This document shows, piece by piece, positions 13,501 through 29,200 of a DNA stretch of 64,000 nt. The position numbers and the translations under genes are program-made. Within the stretch, counting starts at the first letter, position 1; each line of letters opens with the position of its first letter. The stretch is taken from positions 16,773,563 through 16,837,562 of the forward strand of contig NC_071348.1 in NCBI RefSeq assembly GCF_027744825.2, read 5' to 3'. Source of the stretch: Synchiropus splendidus. Taxonomy: Eukaryota > Chordata > Actinopteri > Syngnathiformes > Callionymidae. The notes beneath the pieces were generated by a model. It was not told where the DNA came from. It searched no databases and saw only the letters and a program-made list of their open reading frames with translations.

Positions 13501-16439
13501 TAGTGGGAGGTGAAAATTTCATGTTCTGATTCATCCCTGCAAGTTATGGCACAATGCAGAAAACGCGTTTTCAGCCTGAGATAAGGTAGGTTCCGGAACG
13601 TCAAACATTAAAATGTTGATAACTTTGGAAAAACACTTCAGACAGCTTAGATTTGGTGTGAAACTACGAGAAAGACCCTTTCTGCTTTAGTGGGATGTGA
13701 AAATGTAATGTTCTGAAGCTTTATGCAAAGTTATGGCACAATGCGTAAAACGCGTTTTCAGCCTGAGATAAGGTCGATTCCGGAACGCCAAACATAAAAA
13801 TGTTGATAACTTTGAAAAAACACTTCAGACAGCTTCGATTTGATGTGCAACTACGAGAAGGACCCTTTCTGCTATAGTGGCAGGTTAAAATTTCATGTTC
13901 TGAAGCTTCCCTCCAAAGTTATGGCACAATGCAGAAAATGCTTTTACAGCCTGAGATAAGGTGGGTTCCGGAACGCCAAACATAAAAATGTTGATAACTT
14001 TGGAAAAACACTTCAAACAGCTTAGATTTGGTGTGCAACTATTAGAAAAACCCTTTCTGCTATAGTGGGAGGTGAAAATTTCATGTTCTGAGGCTTCCCT
14101 GCAAAGTTATGGCACAATGCAGAAAACGCGTTTTCAGCCTGAGATAAGGTCGATTCCGGAAAGCCAAACATAAAAATGTTGATAACTTTGGAAAAACACA
14201 TCAGACAGCTTAGATTTGATGTGCAACTACTGCAAAAAGCCTTTCTGCTATAGTGGGAGTTGAAAATTTCATGTTCTGAAGCTTCCCTGCAAAGTTATGG
14301 CACAATGCAGAAAACGCGTTTTCAGCATGAGACAAGGTCAATTACGGAAAGCCAAACATAAAAATGTTGATAACTTTGGAAAAACACTTCAAACAGCTTA
14401 GATTTGATGTGCAACTACTAGAAAGACCCTTTCTGCTATAGTGGGAGGTGAAAATTTCATGTTCTGAAGTTTCCCTGCTAAGATATGGCACAATGCAGAA
14501 AACGCGTTTTCAGCCAGAGATGAGGTCGATTCTGGAATGCCAAACATAAAAATGTTGATAACTTTGGAAAAACACTTCAGACAGCTTAGATTTGATGTGC
14601 AAGTAGGAGAAAAACCCTTTCTGCTTCAGAGGGAATTGAAAATTTCATGTTCTGAAGCTTTCCTGCAAAGTTATGGCACAATGCGTAAAACGCGTTTTCA
14701 GCCTGAGATAAGGTTGATTCCGGAACGCCAAACATAAAAATGTTGATAACTTCGGAAAAACACATCAGTCAGCTTAGATTTGACGTGCAACTACGAGAAA
14801 GACCCTTTCTGCTATAGTGGGATGTGAAAATGTAATGTTCTGAAGCTTTATGGAAAGTTATGGCACAATGCGTAAAACGCGTTTTCAGCCTGAGATAAGG
14901 TCGATTCCGGAACGCCAAACATAAAAATGTTGATAACTTTGGAAAAACACTTCAGACAGCTTAGATTTGATGTGCAACTACTAGAAAGACCCATTCAGCT
15001 ATAGTGGGAGTTGAAAATTTCATGTTCTGAAACTTCCCTGCAAAGTTATGGCACATTGCAGAATCTGCAACTACTAGAAAGACCCTTTCTGCTATAGTGG
15101 GTGGTGAAAATTTCATGTTCTGAAGCTTTATGCAAAGTTATGGCACAATTCGTATCACGTGTTTTCAGCCTGAGATAAGGTCGATTCCGGAACGGCAAAC
15201 ATGAAAATGTAGATAACTATGGAAAAACACTTCAGACAGCTTAGATTTGATGTGCAACTACTAGAAAGACCATTTCTGCAATAGTGGGAGGTTAAAATTT
15301 CATATTCTGAAGTTTCCTGCAAAGTTATGGCACAATGCAGAAAACGCGTTTTCAGCTTGAGATAAGGTGGGTTCCCGAACGCCAAACGCAAAAATGTTGA
15401 AAAGTTTGGAAAAACACTTCAGACAGCTTAGATTTGATGTGCAACTACCAGAAAGACCTTTTCTGCTATAGTGGGAGGTTAAAATTTCATGTTCTGAAGC
15501 TTTATGCAAAGTTATGGCACAATTCGTATCACGCATTTTCAGCCTGAGATAAGGTCGATTCCGGAACGCCAAACATAAAAATGTTGATAACTTTGGAAAA
15601 ACTCTTTAGACAGCTTAGATTTGATGTTTAACTACTAGAAAGACCCTTTCTGCTATCGTGGGATGTGAAAATTTCATGTTCTGAAGCTTCCCTGCAAAGT
15701 TATGTCACAATGCAGAAAACGTGTTTTCAGCCTCACATAAGGTCAATTCCAGAACGCCAAACATAAAAGTGTTGATAACTTTGGAACAACACTTCAGACA
15801 GCTTAGATTTGATGTGTAACTACGAGAAAGACCCTTTCTGCTATAGTGGGAGGTTAAAATTTCATGTTCGGAAGCTTCCAAGCAAAGTTATGCCACAATG
15901 CAGACAACCCGTTTTCAGCCTGAGATAAGGTCGATTCCGGTTGATGTGCTACTACTAGAAAGACCCTTTCTGCTATATTGGGACGTGAAAATTTCATGTT
16001 CTGAAGCTTCCCTGCAAAGCTATGGCACAATGCAGAAAACAATTTTTCATCCTGAGATAAGGTCAATTCCGGAACGCCAAACATAAAAATGTTGATAACT
16101 TTGGAAAAACACTTCAGACTGCTTAGATTTGATGTGCAACTACTAGAAAGACCCTTTCTGCTATAGTGGGAGGTAAAAATTTCATGTTCTGAAGCTTCCC
16201 TGCAAAGTAATGGCACAACGCAGAAAACGCGTTTTCAGCCTGAGATAAGGTGGGTTCCGGAACGCCAAACATAAAAATTGTGATAACTTTGGAAAAACAC
16301 TTCAGACAGCTTATATTTGATGTGCAACTACTAGAAAGACAATTTCTGCTATAGTGGTAGGTGAAACTTTCATGTTCTGAAGCTTTCCTTCAAAGTTATT
16401 GCACAATGCAGAAAACGCGTTTTCAGCCTGAAATAAGGT

Positions 16440-19400
16440 GGGTTCCGGAACGCCAAACATAAAAATGTTGATAACTTTGGAAAAACACTTCAGACAGCTT
16501 ATATTTGATGTGCAACTACTAGAAAGACAATTTCTGCTATAGTGGTAGGTGAAACTTTCATGTTCTGAAGCTTTCCATCAAAGTTAAGGAACAATGCAGA
16601 AAACGCGTTTTCAGCCCGAGATAAGGTCGTTTCCGGAAAGCCAAACATAAAAATGTTGATAGCTTTCGAAAAACACTTCAGACAACTTAGATTTGATGTG
16701 CAACTACAAGAAAGACCCTTTCTGCTATAGTGGGAGGTGAAAATTTCATGATCTGAAGCTTCCCTGCAAAGTTATGGCACAATGCAGAAAACGCGTTTTC
16801 AGCCTGAGACAAGGACGATTCCGGAACTCCAAACATAAAAATGTTGATAGCTTTCGAAAAACACTTCAGACAACTTAGATTTGATGTGCAACTACAAGAA
16901 AGACCCTGTCTGTTATAGTGGGAGTTGAAAATTTCATGTTCTGAAACTTTATGCAATGTTAAAGAACAATGAAGAAAACGCGTTTTCAGCCTGAGATAAG
17001 GTGGGTTCCGGAACGCCAAACATAAAAAAGTTGATAACTTTGGAAAAACATTTCAGACAGCTTAGATTTAATCTGCAACTACTAGAAAGACCCTTTCTGC
17101 TATAGTGGGAGGTGAAAATTTCATGTTCTAAAGCTTTATGCAAAGTTATGGCACAATGCGTAAAACGCGTTTTCAGCCTGAGATAAGGTGGGTTCCCGAA
17201 GACCAAAAATAAAAATGTTGAAAATTTTGGAAAAACACTTCAGACAGCTTAGATTTGATGTGCAACGACTAGAAAGACCCTTTCTGCTACAGTGGGAGGT
17301 GAAAATTTCGTGTTCTGAAGATTCCCTGCAAAGTTATGCCACAATTCAGGAAACGCGTTTTCAGCCTGAGATAAGGTCGATTCCGGAACGCCAAACACAA
17401 AAATATTGATAACTTTGGAAAAACACTTCATACAGCTTAGGTTTGATGTGCAACTACTAGAAAGACCCTTTCTGCTATAGTGGGAGGTGAAAATTTCATG
17501 TTCTGATGCTTTCCTGCAAAGTTATGGCACAATGCGTAAAACGCGTTTTCAGCCTGAGATAAGGTTGATTCCGGAACGCCAAACATAAAAATGTTGATAA
17601 CTTTGGAAAAACACTTCAGACAGCTTAGATTTGACGTGCAACTACTAGAAAGACCCTTTCTGCTTCAGTGGGAGGTGAAAATTTCATGTTCTGAAGCTTC
17701 CATGCAAAGTAATGGCACAACGCAGAAAACGCGTTTTCAGCCTGAGATAAGGTGGGTTCCGGAACGCCAAACATAAAAATGTTGATAACTTTGGAAAAAC
17801 ACTTCAGACAGCTTATATTTGATGTGCAACTACTAGAAAGACAATTTCTGCTATAGTGGTAGGTGAAACTTTCATGTTCTGAAGCTTTCCTTCAAAGTTA
17901 TTGCACAATGCAGAAAACGCGTTTTCAGCCTGAGATAAGGTGGGTTCCGGAACGCCAAACATAAAAATGTTGATAACTTTGGAAAAACACTTCAGACAGC
18001 TTATATTTGATGTGCAACTACTAGAAAGACAATTTCTGCTATAGTGGTAGGTGAAACTTTCATGTTCTGAAGCTTTCCATCAAAGTTAAGGAACAATGCA
18101 GAAAACGCGTTTTCTGTCTGAGATAAGGTGGGTTCCGGAACGCCAAACATAAAATGTTGATAACTTTGGAAAAACACTTCAGACAGCTTAGATTTGATGT
18201 GCAACTACTAGAAAGACCCTTTCTGCTACAGTGGGAGGTGAAAATTTCATGTTCTGAAGCTTCACTGCAAAGTTATGGCACAATGCAGAAAACGCGTTTT
18301 CAGCCCGAGATAAGGTCGTTTCCGGAAAGCCAAACATAAAAATGTTGATAGCTTTCGAAAAACACTTCAGACAACTTAGATTTGATGTGCAACTACAAGA
18401 AAGACCCTTTCTGCTATAGTGGGAGGTGAAAATTTCATGATCTGAAGCTTCCCTGCAAAGTTATGGCACAATGCAGAAAACGCGTTTTCAGCCTGAGATA
18501 AGGTCGATTCCGGAACTCCAAACATAAAAATGTTGATAACTTTGGAAAAACACTTCAGACAGCTTAGATTTGATGTGCGACTACTAGAAAGACCCTTTCT
18601 GCTATAGTGGGAGGTGAAAATTTCATGATCTGAAGCTTCCCTGCAAAGTTATGGCACAATGCAGAAAACGCGTTTTCAGCCTGAGATAAGGTTGATTCCG
18701 GAACTCCAAACATAAAAATGTTGATAGCTTTCGAAAAACACTTCAGACAACTTAGATTTGATGTGCAACTACAAGAAAGACCCTGTCTGTTATAGTGGGA
18801 GTTGAAAATTTCATGTTCTGAAACTTTATGCAATGTTAAAGAACAATGAAGAAAACGGGTTTTCAGCCTGAGATAAGGTGGGTTCCGGAACGCCAAACAT
18901 AAAAAAGTTGATAACTTTGGAAAAACATTTCAGACAGCTTAGATTTAATCTGCAACTACTAGAAAGACCCTTTCTGCTATAGTGGGAGGTGAAAATTTCA
19001 TGTTCTAAAGCTTTATGCAAAGTTATGGCACAATGCGTAAAACGCGTTTTCAGCCTGAGATAAGGTCGATTCCGGAACACCAAACACAAAAATAATGATA
19101 ACTTTGGAAAAACACTTCAGACAGCTTAGATTTGATGTGCAACTACTAGAAAGACGCTTTCTGCTATAGTGGGAGGTGAAAATTTCATGTTCTGATGCTT
19201 TCCTGCAAAGTTATGGCACAATGCGTAAAACGCGTTTTCAGCCTGAGATAAGGTTGATTCCGGAACGCCAAACATAAAAATGTTGATAACTTTGGAAAAA
19301 CACTTCAGACAGCTTAGATTTGATGTGCAACTACTAGAAAGACCCTTTCTGCTTCAGTGGGAGGTGAAAATTTCATGTTCTGAAGCTTCCCTGCAAAGTA

Positions 19401-20800
19401 ATGGCACAACGCAGAAAACGCGTTTTCAGCCTGAGATAAGGTGGGTTCCGGAACGCCAAACATAAAAATGTTGATAACTTTGGAAAAACACTTCAGACAG
19501 CTTATATTTGATGTGCAACTACTAGAAAGACCCTTTCTGCTACAGTGGGAGGTGAAAATTTCATGTTCTGAAGCTTCACTGCAAAGTTATGGCACAATGT
19601 AGAAAACGCGTTTTCAGCCCGAGATAAGGTCGTTTCCGGAAAGCCAAACATAAAAATGTTGATAGCTTTCGAAAAACACTTCAGACAACTTAGATTTGAT
19701 GTGCAACAACAAGAAAGACCCTTTCTGCTATAGTGGGAGGTGAAAATTTCTTGATCTGAAGCTTCCCTGCAAAGTTATGGCACAATGCAGAAAACGCGTT
19801 TTCAGCCTGAGATAAGGTCGATTCCGGAACTCCAAACATAAAAATGTTGATAACTTTGGAAAAACACTTCAGACAGCTTAGATTTGATGTGCGACTACTA
19901 GAAAGACCCTTTCTGCTATAGTGGGAGGTGAAAATTTCATGATCCGAAGCTTCCCTGCAAAGTTATGGCACAATGCAGAAAACGCGTTTTCAGCCTGAGA
20001 TAAGGTCGATTCCGGAACTCCAAACATAAAAATGTTCATAGCTTTCGAAAAACACTTCAGACAACTTAGATTTGATGTGCAACTACAAGAAAGACCCTGT
20101 CTGTTATAGTGGGAGTTGAAAATTTCATGTTCTGAAGCTTTATGCAATGTTAAAGAACAATGAAGAAAACGCGTTTTCAGCCTGAGATAAGGTGGGTTCC
20201 GGAACGCCAAACATAAAAAAGTTGATAACTTTGGAAAAACATTTCAGACAGCTTAGATTTAATCTGCAACTACTAGAAAGACCCTTTCTGCTATAGTGGG
20301 AGGTGAAAATTTCATGTTCTAAAGCTTTATGCAAAGTTATGGCACAATGCGTAAAATGCGTTTTCAGCCTGAGATAAGGTGGGTTCCCGAAGGCCAAAAA
20401 TAAAAATGTTGAAAATTTTGGAAAAACACTTCAGACAGCTTAGATTTGATGTGCAACGACTAGAAAGACCCTTTCTGCTACAGTGGGAAGTGAAAATTTC
20501 GTGTTCTGAAGATTCCCTGCAAAGTTATGCCACAATTCAGGAAACGCGTTTTCAGCCTGAGATAAGGTCGATTCCGGAACGCCAAACACAAAAATATTGA
20601 TAACTTTGGAAAAACACTTCAGACAGCTTAGATTTGATGTGCAACTACTAGAAAGACCCTTTCTGCTACAGCGGGTGGTGAAATTTTCATGTTCTGAAGG
20701 TTCCCTGCAAAGTTATGGCACAATACGTAATACGCGATTTCAGCCTGAGATAAGGTCGATTCCGGAACGCCAAACATAAAAATGTTGATAACTTTGACAA
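16440..20800. repeat. Higher-order repeat block within the satellite (7, 10 and 17 monomers)
   Basis: Two-monomer variants containing AGAACAATGAAGAAAACG recur nearly unchanged at 16,687-17,019, 18,564-18,896 and 19,878-20,210, offsets of 1,877 and 1,314 bp (10 and 7 monomers). A further variant at 17,188-17,409 returns at 20,379-20,600 (17 monomers) and another at 17,591-17,776 returns at 19,280-19,465 (9 monomers). Sequence between the copies is also shared, so these are segmental duplications inside the array. Confidence 0.75.
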
Positions 20801-23286
20801 AACAATTCAGAGAGCTTATATTTGATGTGCAACTACGAGAAAGACCCTTTCTGCAATAGTGGGAGGTAAAAATTTCATGTTCAGAAGCTTCCCTGCAAAG
20901 TTATGGCACAATGCAGAAAACGCGTTTTCAGCCTGAGATAAGGTCGATTCCGGAATGCCAAACATAAAAATGTTGATAACTTTGACATAACACTTCAGAA
21001 AGCTTAGAATTGATGTGCAACTACGAGAAAGACCCTTTCTGATATAGTCGGAGGTAATAATTTCATGTTCTGAAGCTTCCCTGCAAAGTTATGGGACAAT
21101 GCGAAAAATGCGTTTTCAGCCTGAGATAAGGTCATTTACGGAACGCCAAACATAAAAATGTTGATAACTTTGGAAAAACAATTCAGACAGCTTAGATTTG
21201 ATGTGCAACTACGAGAAAGACCGTTTCTGCTATAGTGGGTGGTGAAATTTTCATGTTCTGAAGCTTCCCCGAAAAGTTATGGCAAAATGCGTGAAACGCG
21301 TTTTCAGCCTGAGATAAGGTCGATTCCGGAACGCCAAACATAAAAATGTTGATAACTTGGGAAAAACACTTCAGACAGCTTAGATTTGATGTGGAACTAC
21401 TAGAAAGACCCTTTCTGCTATAGTGGGTGGTGAAATTTTCATGTTCTGAAGCTTCCCTGCAAAGTTATTGTAAAATGCGTAAAACGCGTTTTCAGCCTGA
21501 GATAAGGTGTGTTCCGGAACGCCTAACATAAAAATGTTGATAACTTAGGAAAAACACTTCAGACAGCTTAGATTTGATGTGCAACTGCTAGAAAGACCAT
21601 TTCTGCTCTCATGGGAGGTGAAAATTTCATGTTCTAAAGCTTCCCTGCAAAGTAGTGGCACAATGCAAAAAACGCGTTTTCAGCTTGAGATAATGTGAGT
21701 TCCAGAACGCCAAACATAAAAATGTTGATAACTTTGGAAAAACACTTCAGACAGCTTAGATTTGATGTGCAACTACTAGAAAGAACGTTTCTGATATAGT
21801 GGGAGGTGAAAATTTCATGTTCTGAAGCTTCCCTGCAAAGTTATGGCACAATCCAGAAAACGCGTTTTCAGCCTGAGATAAGGTCAATTACGGAACGCCA
21901 AACATAAAAATGGTGATAACTTTGGAAAAACAATTCAGACAGCTTAAATTTGATGTGCAACTACTAGAAAGACCCTTTCTGATATAGTGGGAGGTGAAAA
22001 TTTCATGTTCTGAAGCTTCACTGCAAAGTTATGGCACAAAGCAGAAAACGCGTTTTCAGCCTGAGATAAGGTCGATTCCGGAACGCCAAACATAAAAATG
22101 TTGATAACTTGGGAAAAACACTTCAGACAGCTTAGATTTGATGTGGAACTACTAGAAAGACCCTTTCTGCTATAGTGGGTGGTGAAATTTTCATGTTCTG
22201 AAGCTTCCCTGCAAAGTTATTGTAAAATGCGTAAAACGCGTTTTCAGCCTGAGATAAGGTGTGTTCCGGAACGCCAAACATAAAAATGTTGATAACTTAG
22301 GAAAAACACTTCAGACAGCTTAGATTTGATGTGCAACTGCTAGAAAGACCATTTCTGCTCTCATGGGAGGTGAAAATTTCATGTTCTAAAGCTTCCCTGC
22401 AAAGTAGTGGCACAATGCAAAAAACGCGTTTTCAGCTTGAGATAATGTGAGTTCCAGAACGCCAAACATAAAAATGTTGATAACTTTGGAAAAACACTTC
22501 AGACAGCTTAGATTTAATGTGCAACTACTAGAAAGAACCTTTCTGCTATAGTGGGCTGTGAAAATTTCATGTTCTGAAGCTTCCCTGCAAAGTTTTGGCA
22601 CAATGCGTAAAACACGTTTTCAGCCTGAGATATGGTCGATTCCGGAACGGCAAACATAAAAATGTTGATAACTTTGGAAAAACACTTCAGACAGCTTAGA
22701 TTTGATGTGCAACTACTAGAAAGAACGTTTCTGATATAGTGGGAGGTGAAAATTTCATGTTCTGAAGCTTCCCTGCAAAGTTATGGCACAATCCAGAAAA
22801 CGCGTTTTCAGCCTGAGATAAGGTCAATTACGGAACGCCAAACATAAAAATGGTGATAACTTTGGAAAAACAATTCAGACAGCTTAAATTTGATGTGCAA
22901 CTACTAGAAAGACCCTTTCTGATATAGTGGGAGGTGAAAATTTCATGTTCTGAAGCTTCACTGCAAAGTTATGGCACAAAGCAGAAAACGCGTTTTCAGC
23001 CTGAGATAAGGTGGGTTCCGGAACCGCAAAAAAAAAAATGTTGATAACTTTGGAAAAACACTGCAGACAGCTTAGATTTGATGTGCAACTACTAGAAAGA
23101 CCCTTACTGCTATAGTGGGAGGTGAAATTTTCATGTTCTGTAGCTTCCCTGCAAAGTTATGGCAAAATGCGTAAAACGCGTTTTAAGCCTGAGATAAGGT
23201 CGATTCCGGAACGCCAAACATAAAAATATTGATAACTTTGGAAAAACACTTCAGACAGCTTAGATTTAATGTGCAACTACTAGAAA

Positions 23287-26200
23287 GAACCTTTCTGCTA
23301 TAGTGGGCTGTGAAAATTTCATGTTCTGAAGCTTCCCTGCAAAGTTTTGGCACAATGCGTAAAACACGTTTTCAGCCTGAGATATGGTCGATTCCGGAAC
23401 GGCAAACATAAAAATGTTGATAACTTTGGAAAAACACTTCAGACAGCTTAGATTTGATGTGCAACTACTAGAAAGACCCTTTCTGATATAGTGGGAGGTG
23501 AAAATTTCATGTTCTGAAGCTTCCCTGCAAAGTTATGGCACAAAGCAGAAAACGCGTTTTCAGCCTGAGATAAGGTGGGTTCCGGAACCGCAAAAAAAAA
23601 AATGTTGATAACTTTGGAAAAACACTGCAGACAGCTTAGATTTGATGTGCAATTACTAGAAAGACCCTTACTGCTATAGTGGGAGGTGAAATTTTCATGT
23701 TCTGTAGCTTCCCTGCAAAGTTATGGCAAAATGCGTAAAACGCGTTTTAAGCCTGAGATAAGGTCGATTCTCGAACGCCAAACATAAAAATGGTGATAAC
23801 TTTGGAAAAACAATTCGGACAGCTTAAGTTTGATGTGCAACTACTAGAAAGACCCTTTCTGCTATAGTGGGAGGTGCAAGTTTCATGTTCTGAAGCTTCC
23901 CTGCAAAGTTATTGCACAATGCAGAAAACGCGATTTCAAACTGAGATTAGGTCGATTCCGGAACGCCAAACATAAAAATGTTGATAACTTTGGAAAAACA
24001 CTTAAGGCAGGTTAGATTTGATGTGCAACTACGAGAAAGACCCTTTCTGCTATAGTGGGGGGTGAAATTGTCATGTTCTGAAGCTTCCCTGCAAAGTTAT
24101 GGCACAAAGTAGAAAATGCGTTTTCAGCCTGAGATAAGGTGGGTTCCGGAACGGCAAAAAAAAAAAATGTTGATAACTTTGGAAAAACACTGCAGACGGC
24201 TTAGATTTGATGTGCAACTACTAGAAAGACCCCTTCTGCTTGAGTGGGAGGTGAAAATTTCATGATCCGAAGCTTCCCTGCAAAGTTATGGCACAATGCA
24301 GAAAACGCGTTTTCAGCCTGAGATAAGGTCGATTCCGGAACGCCAAACATAAAAATGTTGCAAACTTTAGAAAAACACTTCAGACAGCTTAGATTTGATT
24401 TGCAACTACTAGAAAGACCCTTTCTGCCACAGCGGGTGGTGAAATTTTCATGTTCTGAAGGTTCCCTGCAAAGTTATGGCACAATGCGTAATACGCGATT
24501 TCAGCCTGAGATAAGGTCGATTCCGGAACGCCAAACATAAAAATGTTGATAACTTTGACAAAACAATTCAGAGAGCTTAGATTTGATGTGCAACTACGAG
24601 AAAGACCCTTTCTGCAATAGTGGGAGGTAAAAATTTCATGTTCAGAAGCTTCCCTGCAAAGTTATGGGACAATGCGAAAAACGCGTTTTCAGCCTGAGAT
24701 AAGGTCGATTCCGGAACGCCAAACATAAAAAAGTTGATAACTTTGGAAAAACACTTCAGACAGCTTAGATTTGATGTGCAACTACGAGAAAGACCGTTTC
24801 TGCTATAGTGGGAGGTGAAATTTTCATGTTCTGAAGCTTCCCTGCAAAGTTATGGCACAATGCAGAAAACGCGTTTTCAGCCTGAGATACGGTCAATTAC
24901 GGAACGCCAAACATAAAAATGGTGGTAACTTTGGAAAAACAATTCAGAGAGCTTAAATTTGATGTACAACTACTTGAAAGACCCTTTCTGATATAGTGGG
25001 TGGTGAAAATTTCATGTTCTGAAGTTTGCCTGCAAAGTTATGGCACAAAGCAGAAAACGCGTTTTCAGCCTGAGATAAGGTGGGTTCCGGAACGGCAGAA
25101 AAAAAATGTTGATAACTTTGGAAAAACACTTCAGACAGCTTAGATTTGATGTGCAACTACTAGAAAGACCCTTTCTGCTATAGTGGGAGGTGAAATTTTC
25201 ATGTTCTGAAGCTTCCCTGCAAAGTTATGGCAAAATGCGTAAAACGCGTTTTAAGCCTGAGATAAGGTCGATTCCGGAATGCCAAACATAAAAATGTTGA
25301 TAACTTTGACATAACACTTCAGAGAGCTTAGAATTGATGTGCAACTACGAGAAAGACCCTTTCTGATATAGTCGGAGGTAATAATTTCATGTTCTGAAGC
25401 TTCCCTGCAAAGTTATGGGACAATGCGAAAAATGCGTTTTCAGCCTGAGATAAGGTCATTTACGGAACGCCAAACATAAAAATGTTGATAACTTTGGAAA
25501 AACAATTCAGACAGCTTAGATTTGATGTGCAACTACGAGAAAGACCGTTTCTGCTATAGTGGGTGGTGAAATTTTCATGTTCTGAAGCTTCCCCGCAAAG
25601 TTATGGCAAAATGCGTGAAACGCGTTTTCAGCCTGAGATAAGGTCGATTCCGGAACGCCAAACATAAAAATGTTGAGAACTTGGGAAAAACACTTCAGAC
25701 AGCTTAGATTTGATGTGCAACTACTAGAAAGAACCTTTCTGCTATAGTGGGCTGTGAAAATTTCATGTTCTGAAGCTTCCCTGCAAAGTTTTGGCACAAT
25801 GCGTAAAACACGTTTTCAGCCTGAGATATGGTCGATTCCGGAACGGCAAACATAAAAATGTTGATAACTTTGGAAAAACACTTCAGACAGCTTAGATTTG
25901 ATGTGCAACTACTAGAAAGACCCTTTCTGATATAGTGGGAGGTGAAAATTTCATGTTCTGAAGCTTCCCTGCAAAGTTATGGCACAAAGCAGAAAACGCG
26001 TTTTCAGCCTGAGATAAGGTGGGTTCCGGAACCGCAAAAAAAAAAATGTTGATAACTTTGGAAAAACACTGCAGACAGCTTAGATTTGATGTGCAATTAC
26101 TAGAAAGACCCTTACTGCTATAGTGGGAGGTGAAATTTTCATGTTCTGTAGCTTCCCTGCAAAGTTATGGCAAAATGCGTAAAACGCGTTTTAAGCCTGA

Positions 26201-29200
26201 GATAAGGTCGATTCTCGAACGCCAAACATAAAAATGGTGATAACTTTGGAAAAACAATTCGGACAGCTTAAGTTTGATGTGCAACTACTAGAAAGACCCT
26301 TTCTGCTATAGTGGGAGGTGCAAGTTTCATGTTCTGAAGCTTCCCTGCAAAGTTATTGCACAATGCAGAAAACGCGATTTCAAACTGAGATTAGGTCGAT
26401 TCCGGAACGCCAAACATAAAAATGTTGATAACTTTGGAAAAACACTTAAGGCAGGTTAGATTTGATGTGCAACTACGAGAAAGACCCTTTCTGCTATAGT
26501 GGGGGGTGAAATTGTCATGTTCTGAAGCTTCCCTGCAAAGTTATGGCACAAAGTAGAAAATGCGTTTTCAGCCTGAGATAAGGTGGGTTCCGGAACGGCA
26601 AAAAAAAAAAATGTTGATAACTTTGGAAAAACACTGCAGACGGCTTAGATTTGATGTGCAACTACTAGAAAGACCCCTTCTGCTTGAGTGGGAGGTGAAA
26701 ATTTCATGATCCGAAGCTTCCCTGCAAAGTTATGGCACAATGCAGAAAACGCGTTTTCAGCCTGAGATAAGGTCGATTCCGGAACGCCAAACATAAAAAT
26801 GTTGCAAACTTTAGAAAAACACTTCAGACAGCTTAGATTTGATTTGCAACTACTAGAAAGACCCTTTCTGCCACAGCGGGTGGTGAAATTTTCATGTTCT
26901 GATGGTTCCCTGCAAAGTTATGGCACAATGCGTAATACGCGATTTCAGCCTGAGATAAGGTCGATTCCGGAACGCCAAACATAAAAATGTTGATAACTTT
27001 GACAAAACAATTCAGAGAGCTTAGATTTGATGTGCAACTACGAGAAAGACCCTTTCTGATATAGTGGGAGGTGAAAATTTCATGTTCTGAAGCTTCCCTG
27101 CAAAGTTATGGCACAAAGCAGAAAACGCGTTTTCAGCCTGAGATAAGGTGGGTTCCGGAACCGCAAAAAAAAAAATGTTGATAACTTTGGAAAAACACTG
27201 CAGACAGCTTAGATTTGATGTGCAACTACTAGAAAGACCCTTACTGCTATAGTGGGAGGTGAAATTTTCATGTTCTGTAGCTTCCCTGCAAAGTTATGGC
27301 AAAATGCGTAAAACGCGTTTTAAGCCTGAGATAAGGTCGATTCCGGAACGCCAAACATAAAAATGTTGATAACTTTGGAAAAACACTTCAGACAGCTTAG
27401 ATTTGATGTGCAACTACGAGAAAGACCCTTTCTGAAATAGTGGGAGGGAATAATTTCATGTTGTGAAGCTTCCCTGCAAAGTTATGGGACAATGCGAAAA
27501 ATGCGTTTTCAGCCTGAGATAAGGTGAATTACGGAACGCCAAACATAAAAATGGTGATAACTTTGGATAAACAATTCAGACAGCTTACATTTGATGTGCA
27601 ACTACGAGAAAGACCGTTTCTGCTATAGTGGGTTGTGAAATTTTCATGTTCTTAAGCTTCCCCGCAAAGTTATGGCAAAATGAGTAAAACGCGTTTTCAG
27701 CCTGAGATAAGGTCGATTCCGGAACGCCAAACATAAAAATGTTGATAACTTAGGAAAAACACTTCAGACAGCTTAGATTTGATGTGGAACTACTAGAAAG
27801 ACCCTTTCTGCTATAGTGGGAGGTGAAATTCTCATGTTCTCAAGGTTCCCTGCAAAGCTATGGCACAATGCGTAAAACACGATTTCAGCCTGAGATAAGG
27901 TCGATTCCGGAATGCCAAACCTAAAAATGTTGATAACTTTGACAAAACACTTCAGAGAGCTTAAATTTGATGTGCAACTACGATAAAGACCCTTTCTGAT
28001 ATAGTGGGAGGTAATAATTTCATGTTCTGAAGCTTCCCTGCAAAGTTATGGGACAATGCGAAAAATGCGTTTTCAGCCTGAGATAAGGTCAATTACGGAA
28101 CGCCAAACTTAAAAATGGTGATAACTTTGGAAAAACAATTCAGACAGCTTAGATTTGATCTGCAACTACTAGAAAGTCTCTTTCTGCTATTGTGGGAGGT
28201 GAAAATTTCATGTTCTGAAGCTTTATGCAAAGTTATGGCACAATGCGTAAAACGCGTTTTCAGCCTGAGATAAGGTCGATTCCGGAAGGCCAAACATAAA
28301 AATGGTGATAACTTTGGAAAAACACTTCAGACAGCTTAGATTTGATGTGCAACGACTAGAGAGTCCCATTCTCTTATAGTGGGAGGTGAAAATTTCATGT
28401 TCTGAAGCTTCCCTGCAAAGTTATGGCATAATGCAGAAAACGAGTTTTCAGCCTGAGATAAGGCCGATTCTCGAACGCCAAACATAAAAATGGTGATAAC
28501 TTTGGAAAAACAATTCAGACAGCTTAAGTTTGATGTGCAACTACTAGAAAGACCCTTTCTGCTATAGTGGGAGGTGCAAGTTTCATGTTCTGAAGCTTCC
28601 CTGCAAAGTTATTGCACAATGCAGAAAACGCGATTTCAAACTGAGATTAGGTCGATTCCGGAACGCCAAACATAAAAATGTTGATAACTTTGGAAAAACA
28701 CTTAAGGCAGGTTAGATTTGATGTGCAACTACGAGAAAGACCCTTTCTGCTATAGTGGGGGGTGAAATTGTCATGTTCTGAAGCTTCCCTGCAAAGTTAT
28801 GGCACAAAGTAGAAAATGCGTTTTCAGCCTGAGATAAGGTGGGTTCCGGAACGGCAAAAAAAAAAAATGTTGATAACTTTGGAAAAACACTGCAGACGGC
28901 TTAGATTTGATGTGCAACTACTAGAAAGACCCCTTCTGCTTGAGTGGGAGGTGAAAATTTCATGATCCGAAGCTTCCCTGCAAAGTTATGGCACAATGCA
29001 GAAAACGCGTTTTCAGCCTGAGATAAGGTCGATTCCGGAACGCCAAACATAAAAATGTTGCAAACTTTAGAAAAACACTTCAGACAGCTTAGATTTGATT
29101 TGCAACTACTAGAAAGACCCTTTCTGCCACAGCGGGTGGTGAAATTTTCATGTTCTGAAGGTTCCCTGCAAAGTTATGGCACAATGCGTAATACGCGATT